A stretch of DNA of 22,369 nt from JBBIWA01 sp037439425 (lineage in GTDB: Bacteria > Acidobacteriota > Blastocatellia > RBC074): contig JBBIWA010000085.1 of the NCBI GenBank assembly GCA_037439425.1, forward strand, positions 1 to 22,369, written 5' to 3'. The notes below the pieces were generated by a model. It ran no database searches. It worked only from the letters and a program-made list of their open reading frames with translations, and was not told the DNA's origin. Below, piece by piece: positions 11,201 through 16,903 of this stretch. Position numbers and translations under genes: made by a program. The number at the start of each line of letters is the position of its first letter. Position 1 is the first letter of the stretch.

Positions 11201-13218
11201 GTGTTGCCTAAATCCGCCGCATAGGTCGTCACCGTCGCATAGCTCGCTCCTGCTCCCAGCTTCAAACGCTCACTCACCCCACACACATAGTTGTACAGCT
11301 GCCGGTGCTCCACCGCCACCCCCTTGGGTCGCCCGGTCGAGCCTGAAGTGAATAACACATAGACCAGATTCTCCTCGCTCACTCCACTGCGCGCATTCTC
11401 CGTGCTGCATTGCTTGATCTGCTCCCCATCCCGATCCAAACACACCACCACCGCCTCAGTCTCCGCCAACCGCTCTAATAAAGCCTCTTGGGTCAGCACC
11501 ACCTTCGGTCTGGCATCGGCCATCATCCCTGCCAGACGCCCCGCAGGCAACACGGGGTCTAAGGGCAGATAGGCCCCACCAGCCTTGAGAATCCCTATCA
11601 TCCCAACCAGCAACTCCACCGAGCGCTCTAGACACAACCCAACCAACACTTCCGGCCCTACTCCAAGCCCCTGTAAGTAATGAGCCAGTTGATTGGCCCA
11701 CCGGTTGAGTTCCCCATAGCTCAGTTGTTTCTCCTCGACTACTACCGCCACAGCTCCAGGCTTGAGCTCAGCTTGCTCCTCAAACAAGTGATGAATCGGC
11801 CTGGCCGGCCCGTAGTTGCCCACTGAGCCGCTGAACTCCTTCAGCAGTCGGGCCTGGGCTGCAGGGCTCAGCAAAGGCAGCTCCTTGAGTCGGGCTTGGG
11901 GTTGACTGACAGCGTGAGTCAACAAGCTGAGATAGTGCTCAGCTACAGACCGCAGGTCTTCCCAGGCAAAAAGCTGAGCATCGAAATGGAAAGCGAGCTG
12001 CAGCGCTTCGGCCCAGCGAGCAGCTGTGAGTTTGATTTTGAAGCGGTCGGTGCAGGCGTAACAATCGGCGATTGTAAAGCTCAGCTCGCCTGATGAGAAG
12101 CTTGCCGGCTCAGGCGCATATTCAAAACAGTAGGGGAAGAAAGGAAGCTCATTGCTCTGTCCTGTCCAGCCATTAAGATACTCCCAGGCGAAATATTCTT
12201 CCCATTTGTGCAGTTCGCGAATTGAATCATCAAGCTGCCTTACAAGCCGGCCGAAGTGCTGATCCTTTTCCAAGTGAGCGCGCACAGGCAGGTATTTGGC
12301 AAACAAGCCCAAGGATTGCTTGAGCTCTTCGTATTTCCGGCCATCGCAAGCTGTGCCGATGAGGATGTCAGATTGGCCGGTCAAACGCCATAGCAGCAAC
12401 TGCCAGCAGGCAAGCAAAAGAATCGAAGCTGCGCTCTCCTGCTGCTGCGCTAACTGCTCTAGCTTCTCTGCCAGATCAGAATTAACAGTTATAGAAAAGA
12501 ATTGCGGAGTGAACCCGTTTGAGTAACTTTGCTCTGTTACCGATGCAGGATAGCGCTTCTCAAAGGGAAGCTTAATTGCAAGTGAACCACCCAGGTCTTG
12601 CCGGCGCCAATACTCCCGACCTGTTTCTGTTTCCTCTGATTCTAGTAACTCATTTTGCCACTGGGCCAGATCAGCATATTGCATCACTTCATTCGGCGCT
12701 TTTCCTCTGTCCAGAGCAGCGGCATAACACAAGCTTAGCTCTCGCACCAGATTTTCTAGTCCCAGCCGGTCCGAGCACAATGCTGGCAGTTTGAGTAAAA
12801 GCAGATGCTTTTGTGGTGATAGCTCAAGCAGAGAGGTCTCCAATAACGGCCCTTGCTCGAAATCGAATGGCTGGAAGCTCATTCGCGGCAGCAGCGCTTC
12901 AATCAGTCCCGCCTGCGCCTCCGGCTCCCACCCATTCAAATCATGGTCTCGCAGCGCAATCTCACACTGCTCGGAGATAACCTGCAGCGGCAATCTCATC
13001 GCTGGCAGAGAGCGGAAGGTAGTGCGCAGAATCTCGTGCCGCTTGACGACTGCGGTGAGTGCCGTCTCTAACGCCTTAATCTTCAGGCTTCCCTCCAGCA
13101 AGACCGCACACAGAGCATAATAAGGCTGGCTTCGGCTGCCCTGTTGCAGTAACCACAGACGCGCTTGCTGAGGTGAAAGGCGAAACCCTTCAAGCGTAAC
13201 TTGATTTTCTTTCACCAA
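5293..13218 (-). CDS. NRPS, degenerate C/interface-A(Asp?)-T-C-A(Thr?)-T-E
   Basis: 2641 residues. Start is TTG 13218 or GTG 13215: GGAG lies 7-10 nt upstream and an in-frame TAA seven codons upstream excludes earlier starts. Domains: C-like (about 10-445) with HHxxxDG replaced by PALCSDR at 145-151; A1 (475-965), hand-read code DLTKVGHVG(K), close to the classic Asp signature; T1 (LGGHS, Ser1015); LCL C (1075-1510; HHIVSDG, H1207-G1213); A2 (1535-2040), code DFWNIGMVH(K), the classic Thr signature; T2 (LGGDS, Ser2093); E domain (2140-2600; HHLAVDG 2276-2282, EGHGRE, VGWFTTIYP, SFNYLGQL). LGGDS is usual before E domains. It should load Asp and Thr, form the peptide bond and epimerise the Thr thioester. 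No TE is present, so the chain passes to the next NRPS. The first domain probably cannot condense. A1 differs in base composition from its surroundings. Substrates and the interface role are inference. Confidence 0.96.
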   Translation of the reverse strand: MVKENQVTLEGFRLSPQQARLWLLQQGSRSQPYYALCAVLLEGSLKIKALETALTAVVKRHEILRTTFRSLPAMRLPLQVISEQCEIALRDHDLNGWEPEAQAGLIEALLPRMSFQPFDFEQGPLLETSLLELSPQKHLLLLKLPALCSDRLGLENLVRELSLCYAAALDRGKAPNEVMQYADLAQWQNELLESEETETGREYWRRQDLGGSLAIKLPFEKRYPASVTEQSYSNGFTPQFFSITVNSDLAEKLEQLAQQQESAASILLLACWQLLLWRLTGQSDILIGTACDGRKYEELKQSLGLFAKYLPVRAHLEKDQHFGRLVRQLDDSIRELHKWEEYFAWEYLNGWTGQSNELPFFPYCFEYAPEPASFSSGELSFTIADCYACTDRFKIKLTAARWAEALQLAFHFDAQLFAWEDLRSVAEHYLSLLTHAVSQPQARLKELPLLSPAAQARLLKEFSGSVGNYGPARPIHHLFEEQAELKPGAVAVVVEEKQLSYGELNRWANQLAHYLQGLGVGPEVLVGLCLERSVELLVGMIGILKAGGAYLPLDPVLPAGRLAGMMADARPKVVLTQEALLERLAETEAVVVCLDRDGEQIKQCSTENARSGVSEENLVYVLFTSGSTGRPKGVAVEHRQLYNYVCGVSERLKLGAGASYATVTTYAADLGNTAIWPALCSGGCVHLVKAERASDAAALGEYITRHQVDCLKIVPSHLRALLGTSQGEGVLPRRRLVLGGEAASWELVRRVRELGPGCEVFNHYGPTETTVGVLSGEVGEEQRSVPLGWPLGNVRVYVLDEELRPVPVWVEGEIYLGGAQVTRGYLGQPEQTAAVYLPDPYSEVGGGRMYRSGDVGRYLPDGRVEFLGRRDEQVKVRGYRVELGEIEAVLKQHAEVAESVVVVREGVSGERELVGYVVGKVGAEVRSSELMKFLRERLPEYMVPGGLVVLERLPLTANGKVDRQALPEPEGRAGSREYVAPRTQVEEIVAGIWAEVLGIERVGVNDNFFELGGHSLMATQLISRLREACKVELPLRSLFDAPTVAGTAASLEAMMKAGMGVQAPPIERCSRDGELPLSFAQQRLWFLDQWEPASPFYNIFAPVRLKGQLNVPALEQTLTEIRRRHEVLRTTFPALEGRPLQVIAPAQPISLPVEDLSLLPQQQREIAARQIAAEEASRPFDLANGPLVRARLLKLDADEHVALLTMHHIVSDGWSTGILIREIAALYEAFSAGRPSPLPELPIQYADFAVWQRKWLQGEVLEAQLAYWRRKLGGTLPVLELPTDRPRPAVQSFRGAHQAVELGAASSEAVKTLSQREGVTLFMTLLAAFKALLYRYSGQDDIIIGSPIANRNRVEIEALVGFFVNTLVLRTDLSGNPRFRELIDRVREVALEASAHQDLPFEKLVDELQPERDLSRTPLFQVVFVMQSTPGQTLELPGLTLTPLEVEGETTKFDLILAIRETASGLIGQVSYNTDLFDDSTISRMLGHYRTLLAAAVARPELRLSDLPLLTEAERHQLLTWNAGQAVYSVEACLHQLFEAQVERTPNNIAVVCEGECLTYAQLNERANKLAHHLRRLGVGPDVLVGLCMERSLNLVVAILGILKAGGAYLPLDLAYPKERLAFMLADSQAPVLLTEQLLLDRLPQHQAQVICLDADWERIAQESAANLSNETRVENLAYVIYTSGSTGRPKGVLVNHANVVRLFAATQDWYQFDETDVWTLFHSYAFDFSVWELWGALLYGGRLVVVPYLMSRSPEAFYELLSKEQVTVLNQTPSAFRQLIQAEETAAGASSYAGELALRLVIFGGEALELQSLQPWFERHGDQRPQLVNMYGITETTVHVSYWPIWAADLKEGKGSVIGGAIPDLRILVLDAHLNLAPIGVAGEMYVGGAGVARGYLDRPELTAERFIPDPYSQEPGARLYKTGDLARYLADGDLEYLGRIDHQVKIRGFRIELGEIEAVLAQHPAIREAVVLAQDSTGSDRLQQKRLVAYLVAKQGEAPSVSELRDFLKVKLPEYMVPAAFVMLDALPLTENGKLDRRALPAPDTARPELGRDYIAPRNETEAMLAQVWASVLGLERVGIHDNFFELGGDSILSIQIIARANQAGLRLTPKQIFQYQTIAELAAVAASTPAIEAEQGLVTGALPLVPIQHWFFEQELPDPHHWNQAILLEVKQALEPALLERAVEQLLIHHDALRLRFTQEESGWRQTIIAPDGRVPFSLIDLSKLPEAEQKLAIETRSAELQASLNLAEGPLLRVALFDLGPGKSARLLIIIHHLAVDGVSWRILLEDLQTCYQQLSRGEQMRLPPKTTSFKRWAERLVEYAQVSTVKEEQSYWLDAARTRTPQLPVDYPGGVNTEASAQSVVVSLSVEETTALLQEVPEAYRTQINDVLLAALAQAFSEWTGERHLLIHLEGHGREDIFDDVDLSRTVGWFTTIYPVLLEVPRKPATSQGSRRAGEQRSRGTEGNPLIPRFDPGELLKSVKEQLRRIPNRGIGYGLLRYLSQDPEVSEKLRTLPRAEVSFNYLGQLDQVLPAGSPFAPARSSSGPVHSPRGSRYHLLEISGRSFGGCLQLSWRYSENLHRRSTIERLAESFLEALRAIIVHCQSPEVGGYTPSDFSLAQLDQHELERVFDEVEFEGR
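5826..5857. repeat. 8-bp tandem repeat (x4) inside the E domain
   Basis: Four consecutive 8-bp units, consensus YYCTGCTC on the plus strand (ccctgctc, ctctgctc, ccctgctc, ttctgctc). They encode the Ser/Arg/Gly-rich residues about 2455-2465 between the VGWFTTIYP motif and DPGELLKSVKEQLRR. That connection is normally short in E domains, so this looks like an in-frame expansion of simple-sequence DNA in a surface loop. A related sequence, cctctgctccgcttctcc, occurs just beyond the gene's stop (about 5260-5277). Confidence 0.75.
10218..10344. repeat. 127-bp exact repeat, copy A (A-T junction of the 2641-aa NRPS)
   Basis: Identical base for base to 22243-22369, in the same orientation. It covers the end of A1 (from the NGK region, residues about 959-965) and the linker into the T domain, ending just before RVGVNDNFFELGGHS. 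The bases flanking its left end differ (c here, t in the other copy). The other copy is cut by the window edge, so the repeat may be longer. Confidence 0.97.
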
Positions 13219-13225
13219 GCTATTA

Positions 13226-13229
13226 CTCC
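13226..13229 (-). promoter_or_regulatory. Ribosome binding site of the 2641-aa NRPS
   Basis: GGAG on the minus strand, 7 nt before TTG 13218 and 10 nt before GTG 13215. It lies in the 21-nt space after the dioxygenase stop. No ATG is available here, so this site decides that a non-ATG start is used. Confidence 0.65.
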
Positions 13230-13239
13230 ATTCTTCTGA

Positions 13240-14292
13240 TTAAAAATCCTGACTGCTGAAGGCGTCAGCCATGGCAACGACGATCTTTCGCGAACCGGTA
13301 AATGGGTTGCGGCCATGCGCGGCGAGCATATTGTCTAGCAGCAGGATGTCCCCCTGCTGCCAGGGGAAACAGATCGTTTCTTGCCGAAATGCTTCACGGA
13401 TCTCTTCCAAAACCGATAGCTCAATCGGAGTTCCATCGCCATAGTAGGCATTGCGCGCCAGCTCTTCTTCCTTGAACTCCGCCAGGAACTTGTCGCGCAC
13501 GGTCGGTTCCAGGTTTGATATATGGAACAGGTGAGCCTGATTGAACCAGACCATTTCGCCCGTCTTAGGATGCCTGGCGACAGCCTGACAAACCTGACGA
13601 GTTCTTAAGCGATCGCCTTCCCGCCACTCAAACTCGATGCCCGATTTACGGCAAAATTCTTCTAACTCCGATTTGCTTGTGGTTTGGAAGACATTCTGCC
13701 AGGAGAGGTCCAGTCCGTTAGAGTAGTTGCGAACATAGAGCACTTTCTTCTGCTGGAATCGTTCCCTGATCTCAGGCGCGATGCGGGCGAAAACCCTGCG
13801 GCTATCGGCTATCGGCGTCTCTCCGCCCTGCTCGGCTGGCTTGACGCAATGAAAGGCGAGTTTCATCGGCCAGTTACGCGTATAAGCCATCTCGTTATGC
13901 AAAGGGATAGATTGATCAGCCGGATATTCAGTTGAGGTGTAGACTTTTCCGCTGACCGCGCTGCGCGGCGTGGAACGATAGGAATAGTCCATCAATTCGC
14001 TCTCAGCAGTAACTCTGGCAAAGCGCTCAAACTCTTCAACCGATCTCACTTCCCAGTCGCGGAAAAGTATGCCACCGTGTTTGAGCAAATTCGTTGCGAT
14101 AAACTCCCGATTGTTCTCTGCCCAGGCGATGATGCTCAATCCAGTGAGAGCTGGTCGAATGACCAGTGGAAGCTGGCTGTCAGGCTGCAATAACTCGATC
14201 TTAACTAAATTCTCCTGCGAAACGCTAACAGCCTTGCGCCTGACAATGCCCAACTTTCTTAGATCAGGCATAGTGACGTCTGTTTCCCCCAT
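13240..14292 (-). CDS. TauD/SyrP-like Fe(II)/2-oxoglutarate dioxygenase
   Basis: 350 residues from ATG 14292, with AAAGGAG 9 nt upstream (14308-14302). It probably hydroxylates an amino acid or a carrier-bound aminoacyl group, using Fe(II), O2 and 2-oxoglutarate. The first metal motif is LHNE (H132, E134), the HxE form of the clavaminate synthase/SyrP branch rather than TauD's HxD. The distal histidine is H326 in the MLAAHGRNPFTGSRK segment, with R335 the likely 2-oxoglutarate-binding arginine. The family assignment is firm. The gene lies 21 nt upstream of, and in the same frame as, an NRPS whose first A domain reads as Asp, so beta-hydroxylation of Asp on that module (SyrP-type) is the favoured job. 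Hydroxylation of Dap, Thr or Arg (VioC-type) is possible. The N-terminus (LRKLGIVRRKAVSVSQ, 11-26) resembles NRPS C-terminal tails, including the one in this cluster, and may be a docking element. Confidence 0.93.
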   Translation of the reverse strand: MGETDVTMPDLRKLGIVRRKAVSVSQENLVKIELLQPDSQLPLVIRPALTGLSIIAWAENNREFIATNLLKHGGILFRDWEVRSVEEFERFARVTAESELMDYSYRSTPRSAVSGKVYTSTEYPADQSIPLHNEMAYTRNWPMKLAFHCVKPAEQGGETPIADSRRVFARIAPEIRERFQQKKVLYVRNYSNGLDLSWQNVFQTTSKSELEEFCRKSGIEFEWREGDRLRTRQVCQAVARHPKTGEMVWFNQAHLFHISNLEPTVRDKFLAEFKEEELARNAYYGDGTPIELSVLEEIREAFRQETICFPWQQGDILLLDNMLAAHGRNPFTGSRKIVVAMADAFSSQDF

Positions 14293-14415
14293 AGGTGGAT
14301 GCTCCTTTCACCTACGAATTATTTGAAGCCTATGCGTATTTCCCATCTTGTGTTGGCTAGGGTGTTAGTGCCAGCGACGCGGCCTGTTGATAGTTCTGCG
14401 GCGGCGCTTCTTCCA

Positions 14416-14442
14416 AGCTCCGTAGGAGCAACCTATTTATAG
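14416..14442 (-). repeat. Dispersed GCTCCT repeat, copy 3 (inverted)
   Basis: Plus strand starts agctccgtaggagcaacct and ends atttatag; the reverse complement is the family pattern CTATAAATAGGTTGCTCCT followed by ACGGAGCT. It lies in the 211-bp gap between the dioxygenase and the sbnB-like gene. Confidence 0.7.
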
Positions 14443-14459
14443 AATCGAGAGGCAAATCT

Positions 14460-14480
14460 AGCTCCGTAGGAGCGACCTGT
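14460..14480 (-). repeat. Dispersed GCTCCT repeat, copy 4 (inverted)
   Basis: Starts agctccgtaggagcgacct on the plus strand. It is a direct repeat of the start of copy 3, 44 bp away, with one difference in the first 19 nt. It lacks the CTATA part. Confidence 0.65.
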
Positions 14481-14503
14481 GAAGCAGCCTAAGCTCCTAC
14501 CCG

Positions 14504-15532
14504 TTAATTTCTCTCGACCCACGGATCAGGCAGGAATGAGTTGATAAACACTCCCTGGCCTTGTTGAAGTCCTAGCTCGCAAACGAGCTTGCCAACCGCA
14601 ATATCAAGCACTCCCAGTCCAAACGGACTAAATACCGCGATGCTATCGCCATCCCTTCGGGCAGCAGCTCGACCGCGCAAGATATCGGCGAGAGTGCATC
14701 GGATGAAATCTCTGTTACCAACAAGTTGTTCTGCCAGATGAACTGAAGTTTGAGCGCGACAGACGTGGTCAATGTCATCAACCACGTTATCGCAAGCCAG
14801 GATGACTTCGGGCGCAAGGTCTCGCAACGAGATATGGAGTATGGTGCTACCTGAAGCGACTCCTGAAAGCTCCTCAATATGCGGCTTGATGGCGGTAGTT
14901 GCCAGTGAGATAAGCGAGGCCTCTTGAAAAACAGCTTTGTTATCCTGCGCGACAGTTACCTCGATGTTACCAAATACGCTCTGGCACTTATGCTTGAACT
15001 GTTCCGCCCGATTCACATCTAAATCGCATATGATGAGATGCTTTATGTTGGGGAATACAGTTAGAAGAAATCTCGTAATCTCAAAGCTGATCAGGCCACA
15101 CCCGATGATCCCCACGCGGTCGGCCCGGCTACTATCGTGTAAACACTGGGCTGCCAGAGCGGCGCTGGCAGCAGTGCGTTTTGCGCTGATGATGGAACCT
15201 TCAAGAATCGCTTCCGGCCGGCCCGTCTGCGAAGAATTCAGGATCAGAACCGCCGAGGCGCGATCCAAACCCAAACTGAGATTGCCTGGGAAGGAAGCTA
15301 CCCACTTAATGCCGGTAACTTCACTTTCACCGCCCAGGTAGGCTGGTAAGGCAATGATCCGATTCTTCTCATTACGAGGGAAGCGTAGGAAGGTAGAATG
15401 AGGTAACGAGCTGTCTCCTTTGCCGTGAGTTTCATAAGCGATCCGCACCATCCGAATGATGTCACGCTCTCGTCCGGTAAGGAGCGAATGGATTTCGTTG
15501 CCCTTCAAAATTAGTATATTGCCGTCGCGCAT
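14504..15532 (-). CDS. sbnB: SbnB-like 2,3-diaminopropionate biosynthesis dehydrogenase
   Basis: 342 residues. ATG 15532 is chosen because GGAGG stands 7 nt upstream; an earlier TTG at 15559 lacks this support. It belongs to the ornithine cyclodeaminase/mu-crystallin family. In the staphyloferrin B pathway SbnB oxidatively cleaves N-(1-amino-1-carboxyl-2-ethyl)-glutamate with NAD to give L-2,3-diaminopropionate and 2-oxoglutarate. Seen here: GIKWVASFPGN (about 74-84), SAKRTAAS (116-123) and a Rossmann glycine motif GIIGCGLISF (141-150). Length is normal for the family. The start overlaps the end of the sbnA-like gene by 22 nt, indicating translational coupling, and this pairing is what separates it from a true ornithine cyclodeaminase. 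The symbol is by homology from memory; the order of the pair and the NRPS context support it. Confidence 0.92.
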   Translation of the reverse strand: MRDGNILILKGNEIHSLLTGRERDIIRMVRIAYETHGKGDSSLPHSTFLRFPRNEKNRIIALPAYLGGESEVTGIKWVASFPGNLSLGLDRASAVLILNSSQTGRPEAILEGSIISAKRTAASAALAAQCLHDSSRADRVGIIGCGLISFEITRFLLTVFPNIKHLIICDLDVNRAEQFKHKCQSVFGNIEVTVAQDNKAVFQEASLISLATTAIKPHIEELSGVASGSTILHISLRDLAPEVILACDNVVDDIDHVCRAQTSVHLAEQLVGNRDFIRCTLADILRGRAAARRDGDSIAVFSPFGLGVLDIAVGKLVCELGLQQGQGVFINSFLPDPWVERN

Positions 15533-16518
15533 GGCTGTGCCTCCGCTGAATCCTGCCAAAGATGTGAGACCTCACCAAAGTGCTCTTCCACCCACTCATC
15601 TGAATAGATGGTATCGAGGTAGCGTTCTCCGCGGTCGTGGAAAATAGCAACGCAAGTCGCGCCACGAGGGATGCGATCCTTCACCCGATCCACAGCCATG
15701 AGCACCCCACCGGCTGAACCCCCTACCAGAATGGCTTCGCGCTGGACCAATCGGCGACAGCCCACGACACAGTCTAAATCGGTGACATGGATACACTCGT
15801 CAGCCAGGCCAGGCTTGTAAAGTTCAGGTCGTCTGGCAGCCCCGTGCCCGGGAATGAGCCGCTTGGCTGGCTGGCCGCCAAAGATCACGCTGCCGACCGC
15901 GTCAACTGCGAAGACCTTCGTTCTCAAGCCGTGGTCTTGCGCATATTCGGCGCAACCTCTCAGCGTGCCGCAGGTGCTGGTGGCGCAAAACAGATAATCT
16001 ACTTCCCCGTCCAGCGCAGTCGCGATCTCGTGCATAGTAGTTTTGTAGTGAGCCTGAGCATTGGCCAGATTGGCATACTGATTGGGCCAGAAACTGTTCT
16101 CGATGCTCTGAAGCAGCTCCTGAACTCGATTGATCCGAGCTTGCAGAAACTCTCCGGTAAGCGGATCGGGGTTTTTAACCAGATCGATCTCCGCCCCATA
16201 GGCTTTGAGAATACGAATGTTCTGTTGAGTGGTCTTGGGGTCCACCACACAGATAAAGTGCAGGCCAAAATAACGACAAGCCTGTGCTAGGCCAATGCCC
16301 AAATTCCCAGAACTGGACTCGATAATGACCGTCTCCGGATTAACCTCCCCAGTCTTCATCGCCTCTCTGAGAATATTGAGGGCGGGTCTGTCCTTGGCGC
16401 TCCCCCCGGGATTGAATCCTTCCAGCTTGGCAAAGAGCCGAAATTGGATATCATCGAAAACCCGATTCAATCTGACCAGAGGGGTGTTGCCTACCGTAGC
16501 TAAGATACCTTCGTCCAT
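15511..16518 (-). CDS. sbnA: SbnA-like PLP synthase for 2,3-diaminopropionate
   Basis: 335 residues from ATG 16518, with a very strong Shine-Dalgarno AAAGGAGGT (16532-16524). It is a fold-type II PLP enzyme of the cysteine synthase family. SbnA condenses O-phospho-L-serine with L-glutamate to form the substrate of SbnB. Seen here: the NTPLVRL start (11-17), the Schiff-base lysine K42 in NPGGSAKDR, the phosphate/substrate loop ESSSGNLG, and a GGSAGG segment near the C-terminus. Adjacency to and overlap with the SbnB-like gene favours Dap synthesis over ordinary cysteine synthesis, although sequence alone would allow a cysteine synthase. Its product should feed either direct Dap incorporation or carbamoylation by the neighbouring OTC-like enzyme. 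Viomycin, capreomycin and zwittermicin clusters carry similar pairs. Confidence 0.92.
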   Translation of the reverse strand: MDEGILATVGNTPLVRLNRVFDDIQFRLFAKLEGFNPGGSAKDRPALNILREAMKTGEVNPETVIIESSSGNLGIGLAQACRYFGLHFICVVDPKTTQQNIRILKAYGAEIDLVKNPDPLTGEFLQARINRVQELLQSIENSFWPNQYANLANAQAHYKTTMHEIATALDGEVDYLFCATSTCGTLRGCAEYAQDHGLRTKVFAVDAVGSVIFGGQPAKRLIPGHGAARRPELYKPGLADECIHVTDLDCVVGCRRLVQREAILVGGSAGGVLMAVDRVKDRIPRGATCVAIFHDRGERYLDTIYSDEWVEEHFGEVSHLWQDSAEAQPCATAIY

Positions 16519-16903
16519 AACTGACCTCCTTTCGGGGTTTAGGTTAAGGCGTTCGACGGTTCGGGCAGGCCTTCAGCTGCATCCTAGTTTACTCAACTTA
16601 ACTGCGGGCCACTCAGTTGAGCAGGGTGCTTTGTTCACTCATCGTAGTCTTATTGGCGTTGCTACGTTCGTGCTTCGTAAGCACTCAAGCGCAGCAGCTC
16701 CTCGCTCAGTGTTTGACCACCACCTCATCCTCACCATTAAGTGGAATAGACAGTTATTTTGTAGCTGCTTGTGCTCCCCTCACGGACCGAAAGCCAGAAA
16801 CAACTAACACACGGCTTGAAGCTTCTTCAGCCAAAGCCAGGGTAACTACTAAAACTGCACTTGCTTCAGTGGAAAGCTTTTCTTCGCCCACCAGGTCTCC
16901 TAC
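16519..16903. other. 385-bp gap between the OTC-like and sbnA-like genes
   Basis: I see no gene in it. The plus-strand frames 16617-16952 and 16295-16807 are non-homologous reading of spacer and flanking genes, and no MbtH-like small protein is encoded. A weak 7-bp inverted repeat (16592-16598 / 16615-16621) is the only structure noticed. The strong ribosome binding site of sbnA (16532-16524) sits at its left end. A promoter for the Dap genes could lie here, but I cannot pick one. Confidence 0.6.

Noticed and set aside
13240..14292. Dioxygenase as a VioC/CmnC-type arginine hydroxylase for capreomycidine
   Set aside because: The Dap and carbamoyl genes recall viomycin, but no VioD-like PLP cyclase or Arg-type A domain is in the window, and the partner module reads as Asp. 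Kept only as an alternative.
14069..14326. Plus-strand frame overlapping the dioxygenase start
   Set aside because: It is antisense to the dioxygenase with no homology; the dioxygenase has clear motifs and a good ribosome binding site.
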